DNA of 64,000 nucleotides from Microbacter sp. GSS18 (GTDB taxonomy: Bacteria > Actinomycetota > Actinomycetes > Actinomycetales > Microbacteriaceae), in the NCBI GenBank assembly GCA_029319145.1, contig CP119753.1:2790001-2854000 (forward strand), given 5' to 3'. The translations under genes and the position numbers were made by a program. Position 1 is the first letter of the stretch; each line of letters opens with the position of its first letter. Shown one piece after another: positions 8,340-15,600 of the stretch. Below the pieces are notes generated by a model that ran no database searches, was not told the origin of the DNA, and worked only from the letters and a program-made list of their open reading frames with translations.

Positions 8340-8911
8340 CCGATGGCCCCACGCGTCGCGCGGGTCAGCACGTCCGCGACCTGGCCCGACAGATCCCGCG
8401 CCCGGTCCAGGATGCCCTCGGCCGTGAGGTTGGCGACGGGGTGCGGCGTGAGCACGATCGGGTGCTCGGGGTCGCCCTTCAGCGCCGCCATGGCACGCGA
8501 GGTCGACGAGAACTGCTCGGTGCAGATGACGGCGGCGGGGACTCCGGCGCCTTCGAGCGCGATGGCGTCCGCCACCGCCGCCGCGCTGCACGACCCGCAG
8601 TCGCCGACCCCGACCACCACGACGTCGCACTCGCGGATGAGCTCCGCCCGCAGATCGGGGGCCAGCGGCATGGCGAAGTCGTGCTTCACGCGGCGCACCA
8701 GCGCGGCCGCACGCCCATCGTCGAGCAGGATCTCCCCCACGGCGTCGAGCATCCGGTCCGCGTTGCGCTTGGTGTTGCTCAGCAGGCCCACGCGGGCGCC
8801 GGCCAGCTGCTCGGGTCGCGTCGCGCGCGGAGCCGACGGTGCCCCGCCGCGGACGCTGATGTCCGTCGGGTCGATGATCCCGGGTGTGGATCGTGTCGTC
8901 GTAGGGGACAT
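8336..8911 (-). CDS. UGSC-family protein (Cys form), cassette 2
   Basis: A 191-residue UGSC-family protein with GVGDCGSCSAAAVADAI (Cys105 and Cys108), the VGLLSNTKRNADRMLDAVG opening and the TPHPVANLT block. All are shared with the protein at 5591-6139. No in-frame TGA is present at the motif, so this is the cysteine form. It is the first gene of the second cassette and faces the first cassette tail to tail. An IclR-like palindrome lies 70 bases upstream (8981-8995) and the IclR gene follows directly. Role unknown; thiol-disulfide or thiol-adduct chemistry is plausible but unproven. Confidence 0.8.
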   Translation of the reverse strand: MSPTTTRSTPGIIDPTDISVRGGAPSAPRATRPEQLAGARVGLLSNTKRNADRMLDAVGEILLDDGRAAALVRRVKHDFAMPLAPDLRAELIRECDVVVVGVGDCGSCSAAAVADAIALEGAGVPAAVICTEQFSSTSRAMAALKGDPEHPIVLTPHPVANLTAEGILDRARDLSGQVADVLTRATRGAIG

Positions 8912-8980
8912 GTCCGGGCCCTCCGCCTTCGCTCGCCTCCCCCACTATGGGCGCGGGTCGACGCGAGCGCAGAGTGCTCC

Positions 8981-8995
8981 TTCCGCTCCACGGAA
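8981..8995. promoter_or_regulatory. IclR-like operator, TTCCGC-TCC-ACGGAA
   Basis: The same 6-3-6 design as 5440 and 15447, with one arm mismatch. The right flank CGGAACACTGCG is identical to the flank of the site at 15447. It lies between the UGSC cassette 2 promoter region and the end of the iclR gene. Confidence 0.6.
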
Positions 8996-9015
8996 CACTG
9001 CGCTCGCGCGCTCGA

Positions 9016-9837
9016 TCAGGCCGGCATCGCGTGCCGGCGGCGGAACTCCCGCGCGTTCTCGCTCATGCGGATCGGCCGGTTGTCGCTGAGAGCCCGCGAC
9101 GCCCGTGCCGCGGTGGACCGCACGAGGTCGACGTACGCGGCCGGGTCGTGATGCTCGAGGAAGTAGATGAGTCCGACGGCGGCGACGACGTCGCCGTCGG
9201 GGCCGACGACCGGCGCCGCGACCGAGCCGGCGGTGACGGTCAGGGTCCCGCTCGTGACCGCGTAGCGCTCCGTGCGCACGCGCTCGAGGATCTCGCGGAA
9301 CCGATCAGGCTCCGTCACCGTGGAGGGCGTGTAGCGCCGCAGGGGGGCGCTGAGGTATTCGTCGACGACCTCGTCGGGTGCGAATGCCAGCAGCACCAGC
9401 CCGGCCGCCGCCACATGCAGGGGCAGCTGACCGCCGATGCGGTTCTGGCCGGTGTAGTTGGGGTGCGGGCGCAACGCCTCGAGATAGAGCAGGCTGCGCC
9501 CGTCGCGCACGGCGAGATTCACCGTCATGTTGGTGCGGCGGTGGATGTCGATGAGGTGCGGCAGAGCCCGCTCGCGCAAGCGCAATCCGTTCGTCGAGCT
9601 CGACGCGAGCTCGAGGATCTTGGGGCCGAGGCGGTAGCGGCCGGTGTCGTCGACCTCGAGCCCGTCCCACGCGAGGAGCTCCTGCACGAGCCGGTGCGTC
9701 GTGGACAACGACAGCCCCGCGTGCCGGCTGATCTCCGAGAGGGTGAGGTGTCCGTCGCTGCGCGTGAAGGCGCCGAGGAGGGCGAGCAGGCGCCCCGCCG
9801 CGGTGAGCTTGGTCGCTTCCTCGGATGATGTGGACAT
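9016..9837 (-). CDS. IclR family transcriptional regulator
   Basis: A 273-residue regulator. The N-terminal winged helix (about residues 10-75) includes LTLSEISRHAGLSLSTTHRLVQ, the usual IclR recognition segment. A C-terminal effector domain follows, with QLPLHVAAAGLVLLAFAP and VAAPVVGPDGDVVAAVGL. IclR proteins bind GGAA/TTCC-type palindromes and sense organic acids or aromatic metabolites. It lies just upstream of UGSC cassette 2 in the same direction. TTCCGC-type palindromes at 5440, 5502, 8981 and 15447 make it the natural candidate regulator of both UGSC cassettes and the Dpp operon. Effector unknown. Confidence 0.9.
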   Translation of the reverse strand: MSTSSEEATKLTAAGRLLALLGAFTRSDGHLTLSEISRHAGLSLSTTHRLVQELLAWDGLEVDDTGRYRLGPKILELASSSTNGLRLRERALPHLIDIHRRTNMTVNLAVRDGRSLLYLEALRPHPNYTGQNRIGGQLPLHVAAAGLVLLAFAPDEVVDEYLSAPLRRYTPSTVTEPDRFREILERVRTERYAVTSGTLTVTAGSVAAPVVGPDGDVVAAVGLIYFLEHHDPAAYVDLVRSTAARASRALSDNRPIRMSENAREFRRRHAMPA

Positions 9838-9940
9838 GGCCTCTCCTCACGCCGGCGCGAATGATCGCGGCGCCTGGGGACGATCCCGGCGGCGCCGCGA
9901 TGCGCACCCCCTCAGGACAGCCCCCGGACCCCGGCGCGTG

Positions 9941-9973
9941 CGACCGGTCTTCCACCTGACGGAAGACCGGTCG
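9941..9973. terminator. Hairpin between Dpp operon end and iclR
   Basis: Perfect 13-base arms, CGACCGGTCTTCC and GGAAGACCGGTCG, with a seven-base loop. It lies 79 bases beyond the stop of the Dpp binding-protein gene and 104 bases before the iclR start, on the same strand. There is no T-run, so it may be a hairpin-only terminator or a regulatory site for iclR. Confidence 0.55.
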
Positions 9974-10051
9974 ACATGCGCGTCTCGAGGACTGCGGGCA
10001 TGCCAAGGGGTGGGCGCGCCGGCGGCGCGTCCACCCCATCGGGTGTCGGGT

Positions 10052-11641
10052 TCACCCGGTCAGCGTCATGGTCGTCCATGGCACCAGGTTGGTCATCGGC
10101 TGCGGGTCCAGCAGCCCCTCCCAGCGCGTCGTGTTCACCGTCGGATAGGCACCGTAGTACCACGTGAGCGGAGCGTAGAACATGAGCTCGTTCGCGCGGG
10201 CCTGCAGGTCGCGCAGATGTGCGCCGCGCTGCTCTCGGTCGGTGGTCATGAGTGCCCCCTCGGCCGCCGCCTGGATCTGGTCGTCGCAGATCTGCGACGG
10301 GTTCGCCGCCGCGCGGCGATCGGGGTTGCACTCGTACCAGCGCACGATTCCCGTGCTCGGGTCTGCACCCACCGTCGAACGCAGGAAGGCCAGGTCGAAG
10401 TCGCTCTCGGTGTACACCTTCTCGGTGAAGACCGAGCCGGACTCCCCGATCAGGTTCAGCTCGATGCCGACCTCCGCCAGCTGCGACTTGATCAGCTCCG
10501 CGCTCGCAGCCACCTCGGACAGCTCCGAGATGAAGCGCCCGTCGAGCGTGAAGCGCGTCCCGTCGTCACCGACGGGATAGCCCGCGTCGTCGAGCGCGGC
10601 GCCGATCGCGTCGAGGTCGCGCGGGAAGTCGCTGTCGAAGTTCACATCGGTGTTCACGGCCCACTCCAGCCCGGGCGGGAAGAAGCCCTGCGCGGTGGTG
10701 CCCAGGCCTTTCAACGCGACGTCGGTGACGGCATCCCGGTCGATCGCCGCGAAGACGGCCGCGCGGACATCGACGGTGTCGAGCGGCGCCGCGCCGCCGT
10801 TGAACATGACCACGACGTCCTGCGAGAAGAACCCGCGCTCCATCAGGTGGAGCGCGTCGTCCTCGTTCACGCGGTCCTGCTGCGCGGCGTCGATGTCGGC
10901 GCGGTCGATCTCGCCTGCGAACAGGGCCACCGCGCGGCTGTTCGGGTCGGCCAGGATCGGGTACACGGCGCGGTCGACCTGGACGGTGCCGTCCCAGTAG
11001 TCCGGGTTCTTCACCAGGACGACCTGCTCGCCCGACGTGTACGAGTCGAACATCATCGGCCCCGTGCCGATCGGCTCGATGTTGGCCTGGTTGGTCACGT
11101 AGTCGGTGCCCTCGTAGATGTGCATCGGCACCATGTACTGCTGCGCCACGGTCTCGAGCACCGGGCCGAAGACCGAGCCGAAATGCACGACGACCGTGCG
11201 CTCGTCGACGATCTCGGTGTCGTCGATCGCCGACGCCAGCCGCGAGCCGAACGTCTGCAGCTCGACGATCTCGTCGAAGTTGAACTTCACGTCCTCGGCA
11301 GTGAAGGGCTCGCCGTCGTGCCACACGACTCCCTGCCGCAGGTGCAGCGTGAGTTCGAGGCCGTCGTCGCTGAGCTCCCAGCTCTCCGCCAGACCGGGAG
11401 TGAGCTCTCCGGCGTCGTCGACCCGGATCAGCGGGTCCATGATCTGCGCGCTGAACATCGACGGCGTCGCGCCGCTGACCAGCTGCGCGTTCAGCCCCAT
11501 CGGGTCGTCGGCGATCGCCTGGATGTAGACGACCTCTTCGGCCGGCTGCTCGTCGGCGGACGCCGAGCATCCCGCCACCGCGAGCGCCGCCGCCGCGAGG
11601 ACCGCGGCCGCCCCGTACTTCCTTCTCCTGTGATCGTTCAC
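10052..11641 (-). CDS. ABC transporter substrate-binding lipoprotein, family 5 (Dpp/Opp type)
   Basis: A 529-residue extracytoplasmic binding protein of the DppA/OppA class (SBP family 5). A lipoprotein signal (ALAVAGCSAS) places the lipid-anchored Cys at about residue 25. Family 5 landmarks follow: LTPGLAESWELSDDGLELTL, VVWHDGEPFTAEDVKF, and a long two-lobe body. The start is GTG. It is the last gene of a five-gene operon, 73 bases after the DppF-like ATPase, which may allow extra expression from an internal promoter. Substrates of such systems include peptides, nickel chelates and glycosides; none is predictable here. Confidence 0.88.
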   Translation of the reverse strand: MNDHRRRKYGAAAVLAAAALAVAGCSASADEQPAEEVVYIQAIADDPMGLNAQLVSGATPSMFSAQIMDPLIRVDDAGELTPGLAESWELSDDGLELTLHLRQGVVWHDGEPFTAEDVKFNFDEIVELQTFGSRLASAIDDTEIVDERTVVVHFGSVFGPVLETVAQQYMVPMHIYEGTDYVTNQANIEPIGTGPMMFDSYTSGEQVVLVKNPDYWDGTVQVDRAVYPILADPNSRAVALFAGEIDRADIDAAQQDRVNEDDALHLMERGFFSQDVVVMFNGGAAPLDTVDVRAAVFAAIDRDAVTDVALKGLGTTAQGFFPPGLEWAVNTDVNFDSDFPRDLDAIGAALDDAGYPVGDDGTRFTLDGRFISELSEVAASAELIKSQLAEVGIELNLIGESGSVFTEKVYTESDFDLAFLRSTVGADPSTGIVRWYECNPDRRAAANPSQICDDQIQAAAEGALMTTDREQRGAHLRDLQARANELMFYAPLTWYYGAYPTVNTTRWEGLLDPQPMTNLVPWTTMTLTG

Positions 11642-11714
11642 CGTTCTCTGCCTCTCTGCATGGGTGGACGCGAGTCCGTGTTCGGGTGGTGTTCAGTTGT
11701 GGATGGCACGCGGC

Positions 11715-12491
11715 TCACGTGAGCACGGGCGCCGCCGCGAGGAGCGTCCGCGTGTACGGATGCTGCGCTGCGAGGAAGATCTCGGCCGTCGTGCCCTCTT
11801 CGACGATGCGGCCGTCCTTCATGACGTAGACGTCGTCGGCGACCTTCTCGACGACGGGCAGGTCGTGGGTGATGAAGACGTAGCCGACGCCGAGCTCGGT
11901 CTGCAGATCCCGCATGACCTTGAGCACGCCGGCCTTGACCGACGCGTCGAGGGCCGAGACCGCCTCGTCGGCGACGATCACGCGCGGCCGCAGCACGATC
12001 GCGCGGGCGATGAGCACACGCTGGCGCTGCCCGCCGCTGAGCTCGTGGGGATACCGGTCGAGGAACTGCTCGGCGGGGGTCATGCCGACCAGCGCGAGGG
12101 CGTCGGCCACCGTCGCGCGGACCGCTTCGCGCCCGTGGGCGATGCCGTGCAGCCGGACGACCTCGCCCACGGCCTGCTCCACGCGCTTGCGGGGGTTCAG
12201 CGACCCGGCAGGGTCCTGCAGGACCGCCTGCACCTGTCGCCGGTAGGCGGTCATCTGCGCGCGGCCCATCGATGCCACATCCACGCCGTCGCACTCGATC
12301 GCGCCGCCGGACGGATCGAGGAGCCCCAGCAGAAGACGCGCCAGCGTGCTCTTGCCGCTGCCGCTCTCGCCGACGATCGCGACGAAGCGTCCCGGCTCGG
12401 CGACCACGCTCGCTTCGCGCACGGCGTGCACCGGCGCCGCTCCACGGCGGCCGCGGAACACCTTCGAGACGTTCTTGGCCTCAAGAAGCAT
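11715..12491 (-). CDS. ABC transporter ATPase, DppF/OppF type
   Basis: A 258-residue ATPase with Walker A GESGSGKST, signature LSGGQRQRVLIARAI, Walker B VIVADEAVSALD and the switch His in FITHDLPVV. It ends with TAEIFLAAQHPYTRTLLAA, the typical Opp/Dpp ATPase tail, cut a little short. The ATG at 12491 overlaps the end of the DppD-like gene by 11 bases. DppF-type ATPases pair with DppD. With its partner frameshifted (12481-13366), the transporter would be inactive unless the frameshift is bypassed or this ATPase works as a homodimer. Confidence 0.88.
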   Translation of the reverse strand: MLLEAKNVSKVFRGRRGAAPVHAVREASVVAEPGRFVAIVGESGSGKSTLARLLLGLLDPSGGAIECDGVDVASMGRAQMTAYRRQVQAVLQDPAGSLNPRKRVEQAVGEVVRLHGIAHGREAVRATVADALALVGMTPAEQFLDRYPHELSGGQRQRVLIARAIVLRPRVIVADEAVSALDASVKAGVLKVMRDLQTELGVGYVFITHDLPVVEKVADDVYVMKDGRIVEEGTTAEIFLAAQHPYTRTLLAAAPVLT

Positions 12492-13366
12492 GAGCCACCT
12501 CCTCGGCGATGCTGCGGCGCAGCGCGGGCGGGATCGAGTACAGATCGACCTCGGCATCCGTGAGACTGCGGACGCTCCGCAGCAGCGCGCGCGTGTACGG
12601 ATGCTGCGGGTCGTGCAGGACCTGATCGGTCGGGCCCGTCTCGACCACGACGCCGCCGTACATGACGCAGATGCGGTCGGTCATGGCGGCGACGACCGCG
12701 ATGTCGTGGGAGATGAGGATGAGCGACGTGCCGAGGTCCGACACCGCATCGCCGAGTGTCTTGAGCACGCGCGCCTGGACGGTCGCGTCCAGCGCCGTCG
12801 TGGGCTCGTCCGCGATGATCAGGTCGGGCTGCTTCGCGATGGCGATGGCGATGAGCACGCGCTGACGCATGCCGCCGCTGAGCTCGTGGGGGAATCGCTC
12901 CGCGATCGCCTCGACGTCTTCGAGGGTCTGCCAGGCGCAGGGCGCGATGCACGGCACCGCGTCGCGACTCCGCCTGACGGCGCGGCAGCGACTCGGCCAC
13001 CTGCCTGCCGATCTTCATCGTCGGGTTCAGGAACGTCAGGGGGTCCTGGAAGATCATGCTGATCGTCGACCGGCGCACCTCGTCCCACGCGGCGCGGGGG
13101 GCGCCCAGCATCTCGCGACCGCGGATGCGGACCGATCCCTCCACGCGCACGCGCGGCGAGGTGGGGAGAAGGCCCGAGATCGCGCGGCCCGTGACGGACT
13201 TCCCCGAACCGGACTCGCCGACGATCCCGACGCGCTCGCCCTCGCCGACGACGAGATCGACGGAGCGGACGGCGGTGACCTCTTCGCGGTCGCCGGTGGG
13301 CAGGACCACGTGCAGTCCCGCCACCTCGACCAGCGGCGCCGGCTGCGGTTGTGCGGACGGAATCAC
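12481..13366 (-). pseudogene. DppD/OppD-type ATPase, broken by one-base frameshift
   Basis: The N-terminal half starts at GTG 13366 (overlapping the permease stop, GTGA). It has Walker A GESGSGKSVTGRAI and the Q-loop region ISMIFQDPLTFLNPTMKIG. About 145 residues in, the frame changes. The C-terminal half (HELSGGMRQRVLIAIAIA, LIIADEPTTALD, LISHDIAVV, HPYTRALLRSV) continues in another frame to 12481. Removing one G from the GGG at 12924-12926 joins the halves into ADLEDVEAIAERF, as in intact homologues, and gives about 294 residues. Without the correction, the first frame runs on to 12251, inside dppF. It is either a real null mutation, a programmed shift or a base-call error. Confidence 0.85.
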
Positions 13367-14286
13367 TTGACCCTCCCGACGGTCGGATTGAAGGCGTCGT
13401 TCATGCGGTCGCCGAGGATGTTGATCGACAGGACGGTGAGGAAGATGAGGGCGCCGGGGAACAGGGCCAGCCACCATCCGTCCTGCATGTACGACTGCGC
13501 GGAGTTCAGCAGCGCACCCCAGCTGGGATTGTTCGCGTCGCCGACGCCGAGGTACGCCAGCCCCGACTCGATGAGGATCGCGCGCCCGACGGTCATGCTC
13601 GTCGCCACCAGCACCGGCGGCATCGCGTTGGGGATGACATCCGACCAGATGATGCGGGGCCCCCGGAAACCCGCGGCCTTCGCCGACTCGACGTAGCCGA
13701 GCTGCGAGATGCGCATCGCCTCGGCGCGCGCGATGCGCGCCACGGCCGGCCACATCGTGATGGCGAGGATCGCGACGATGACGAAGACGTTGGAGCCGAG
13801 GAGCGCCGCCGCCACGAGGGCGAGCACGAGACCGGGCAGCACCTGGAAGAACTCCGCGACCTTGACCAGCGCGGTGTCCATGAATCCGCCGTAGTAGCCC
13901 GCGAGCCCGCCGACCACGACGCCGATCGTCATGCACAGCAGCGCGACGCTGATGCCGACCAGCAGCGACACCTGCCCGCCGTTGACGACACGCGCCAGGT
14001 AGTCGCGTCCCAGGAAGTCGGTGCCCATGGGGAACTCCGCGCTCGGCGGCTGGAGCACCGGGTACGCCGCTGCCACCGGGTCGCCGACGAAGGCCGGGCC
14101 GATGACCGAGACGAGCGTGATGATCGCCATCAGAGGCAGGAAGACGAGCGTCGACGGCGCCCGCAGGAACGCGCGCCACGCCGACGCCCGCGTGCCCTTC
14201 GTGCGCTCGGTGCGGATCGGCTCGGTCGCGGGGGCCGGCTCGGGTGCCTGATCGACCGGCGTCTCGATGCTGCTCTGCGTGCTCAT
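13363..14286 (-). CDS. ABC transporter permease, DppC type
   Basis: A 307-residue inner-membrane permease. A charged, Pro-rich N-terminal tail of about 40 residues precedes the first helix. Then come the DppC hallmark HPMGTDFLGRD equivalent (EFPMGTDFLGRDYLARVV), multiple helices, and an EAA-loop region YVESAKAAGFRGPRIIWSDV that contacts the ATPases. The ATG at 14286 overlaps the dppB stop (ATGA). It forms the channel together with the DppB-type permease upstream. Strongly supported by family signature and operon position. Confidence 0.9.
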   Translation of the reverse strand: MSTQSSIETPVDQAPEPAPATEPIRTERTKGTRASAWRAFLRAPSTLVFLPLMAIITLVSVIGPAFVGDPVAAAYPVLQPPSAEFPMGTDFLGRDYLARVVNGGQVSLLVGISVALLCMTIGVVVGGLAGYYGGFMDTALVKVAEFFQVLPGLVLALVAAALLGSNVFVIVAILAITMWPAVARIARAEAMRISQLGYVESAKAAGFRGPRIIWSDVIPNAMPPVLVATSMTVGRAILIESGLAYLGVGDANNPSWGALLNSAQSYMQDGWWLALFPGALIFLTVLSINILGDRMNDAFNPTVGRVK

Positions 14287-15287
14287 GCGCTGGCCTCCGT
14301 GCTGGTCATCGCGGGTTCGGGCCGACGCGAGAATCGGGCGCGCAGGCGGGGGTCGACCATGCCGTAGACCACATCGGTCAGGAGGTTGACGACGATGATC
14401 GTGACCGTCATGACGATGACCACGCCGAGCACGACCATGTTGTTCTGGCGGTGGATGGCGTCGATGAAGAGCAGCCCCATGCCGGGCCAGCCGAAGACGC
14501 TCTCGATGAGCGCCGACCCGGCGAAGATGAAGCCGAGGCTGTAGCCGGCGACCGTGACCATCGGCAGCAGCGCGTTGGGCATCGCGTGTCGCCACAGGAT
14601 CCGCTGCGACGACAGGCCCTTCGATCGTGCGGTGTCGATGAAGTCCTGTCCGAGCGATTCGATCATCGACGAGCGCATGATGCGCGCCTTGAACGCGAGT
14701 TCGCTCGTCGCCATCGTGATGACGGGGAGCACGAGGTACTGCCACTCGATGCCGGGCTGTCCGTACGGGCTCTTGCCCTGGGTGGGGAGCCATCCCAGCC
14801 ACAGCGAGAACACCATGATGAGCATCATCCCGAGCCAGAAGTTGGGCACCGAGAAGAAGGCGACGGATGCGGCGGAGATGCCGCCGTCGAGCCACCGGCG
14901 GCGCGTGCGCGCGGCGATCGAGCCGAGCACGATGCCGCCGATCGTCGACAGCACGAAGGCCGGGATCGCGAGCGCCAGCGTGTTGCCCGCGCGGCTGAGG
15001 ATCAGATCCAGGACCGGCTCGTTGTTCGTCCCGAAGGAGTAGCCGAGGTTCCCGGTCAGGACGTTGCCGAGGTACGAGAAGTACCTCACCCACGCCGGCT
15101 GGTCGAGGCCGTACGCCGCGACGATCTGCTCGCGGAACTCCGGCGACAGCGGGACGTCGCCCACGAGCGTCTGCACCGGGTCGCCGGGGGCGATCTCGAG
15201 CAGGAAGAAGAGGACGGTGATGACCGCGAGGAACAGCAGGAAGCTCGACAGCAGAAGCCGGCCGATGTAGAGGACGAGTGCCTTCAT
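14283..15287 (-). CDS. ABC transporter permease, DppB type
   Basis: A 334-residue permease with the DppB N-terminus (one helix followed by IAPGDPVQTLVG), six predicted helices and the EAA loop FIDTARSKGLSSQRILWRHA. It is the first gene of the dpp-like operon (dppB, dppC, broken dppD, dppF, binding protein). The IclR-like palindrome at 15447-15461 lies about 160 bases upstream. This suggests control together with the UGSC cassettes by the same regulator, and hence a shared substrate or inducer. Confidence 0.9.
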   Translation of the reverse strand: MKALVLYIGRLLLSSFLLFLAVITVLFFLLEIAPGDPVQTLVGDVPLSPEFREQIVAAYGLDQPAWVRYFSYLGNVLTGNLGYSFGTNNEPVLDLILSRAGNTLALAIPAFVLSTIGGIVLGSIAARTRRRWLDGGISAASVAFFSVPNFWLGMMLIMVFSLWLGWLPTQGKSPYGQPGIEWQYLVLPVITMATSELAFKARIMRSSMIESLGQDFIDTARSKGLSSQRILWRHAMPNALLPMVTVAGYSLGFIFAGSALIESVFGWPGMGLLFIDAIHRQNNMVVLGVVIVMTVTIIVVNLLTDVVYGMVDPRLRARFSRRPEPAMTSTEASA

Positions 15288-15446
15288 GCCCGCCGATCCC
15301 TCCGTGTGCGCGAGGCCGTGGACTCACGCGTCCGGGATCATCGCCGTCGATGTCCTCTTCGACCTGACGGTCGGGCCGCTCCGGGGATCGGTCCGTCCGT
15401 GTGCGCTACACGATCGTCGGGGCCGCGATCGATCACCAACGGATGC

Positions 15447-15461
15447 TTCCGCGGTGCGGAA
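15447..15461. promoter_or_regulatory. IclR-like operator, TTCCGC-GGT-GCGGAA
   Basis: A perfect 6-3-6 palindrome upstream of the dppB-type gene, followed by ACACTGCG as at 8981. It is the only operator-like site in the 313-base gap 15288-15600; the rest of the gap is taken up by the hairpin structure at 15480-15579. Confidence 0.6.
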
Positions 15462-15491
15462 CACTGCGTGCGCACGGAGACGGGGTCCACC

Positions 15492-15568
15492 GCCTCAGCG
15501 TGCCGTGTCCCACTTCTGGTCGCCTGCCGCTGTCGCGGCCGACCAGAAGTGGGACACGTGCCTCAGCG
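15492..15568. repeat. Palindromic mini-element with 9-base flanking direct repeats inside a terminator loop
   Basis: GCCTCAGCG occurs at 15492-15500 and again at 15560-15568. Between them, 15504-15522 and 15540-15558 are perfect 19-base inverted arms (CGTGTCCCACTTCTGGTCG and its complement), with an inner GCCGC/GCGGC stem. Outside, ACGGGGTC (15480-15487) pairs with GACCCCGT (15572-15579). Deleting one repeat and the 59-base centre leaves a plausible terminator hairpin after the aldehyde dehydrogenase gene. This looks like a small hairpin element inserted into a terminator loop with target duplication. No transposase is nearby. Confidence 0.6.
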
Positions 15569-15600
15569 GAAGACCCCGTGTCTCGAGGGAGCGCGGATTT

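Noticed and set aside
5591..8911. Selenocysteine (in-frame TGA with SECIS) in the UGSC proteins
   Set aside because: Both motifs read through normal Cys codons (TGC) and no in-frame TGA is present, so these are cysteine forms.
9941..9973. Operator of the UGSC-regulon type
   Set aside because: The stem contains GTCTTCC/GGAAGAC and not TTCCGC/GCGGAA, and it is a 13-base-arm hairpin. It was listed as a terminator-like structure instead.
12251..14179. Single long minus-strand open frame across dppC, dppD and dppF
   Set aside because: It only exists because GC-rich DNA lacks stops. True motifs switch frame within it, so it is not one protein.
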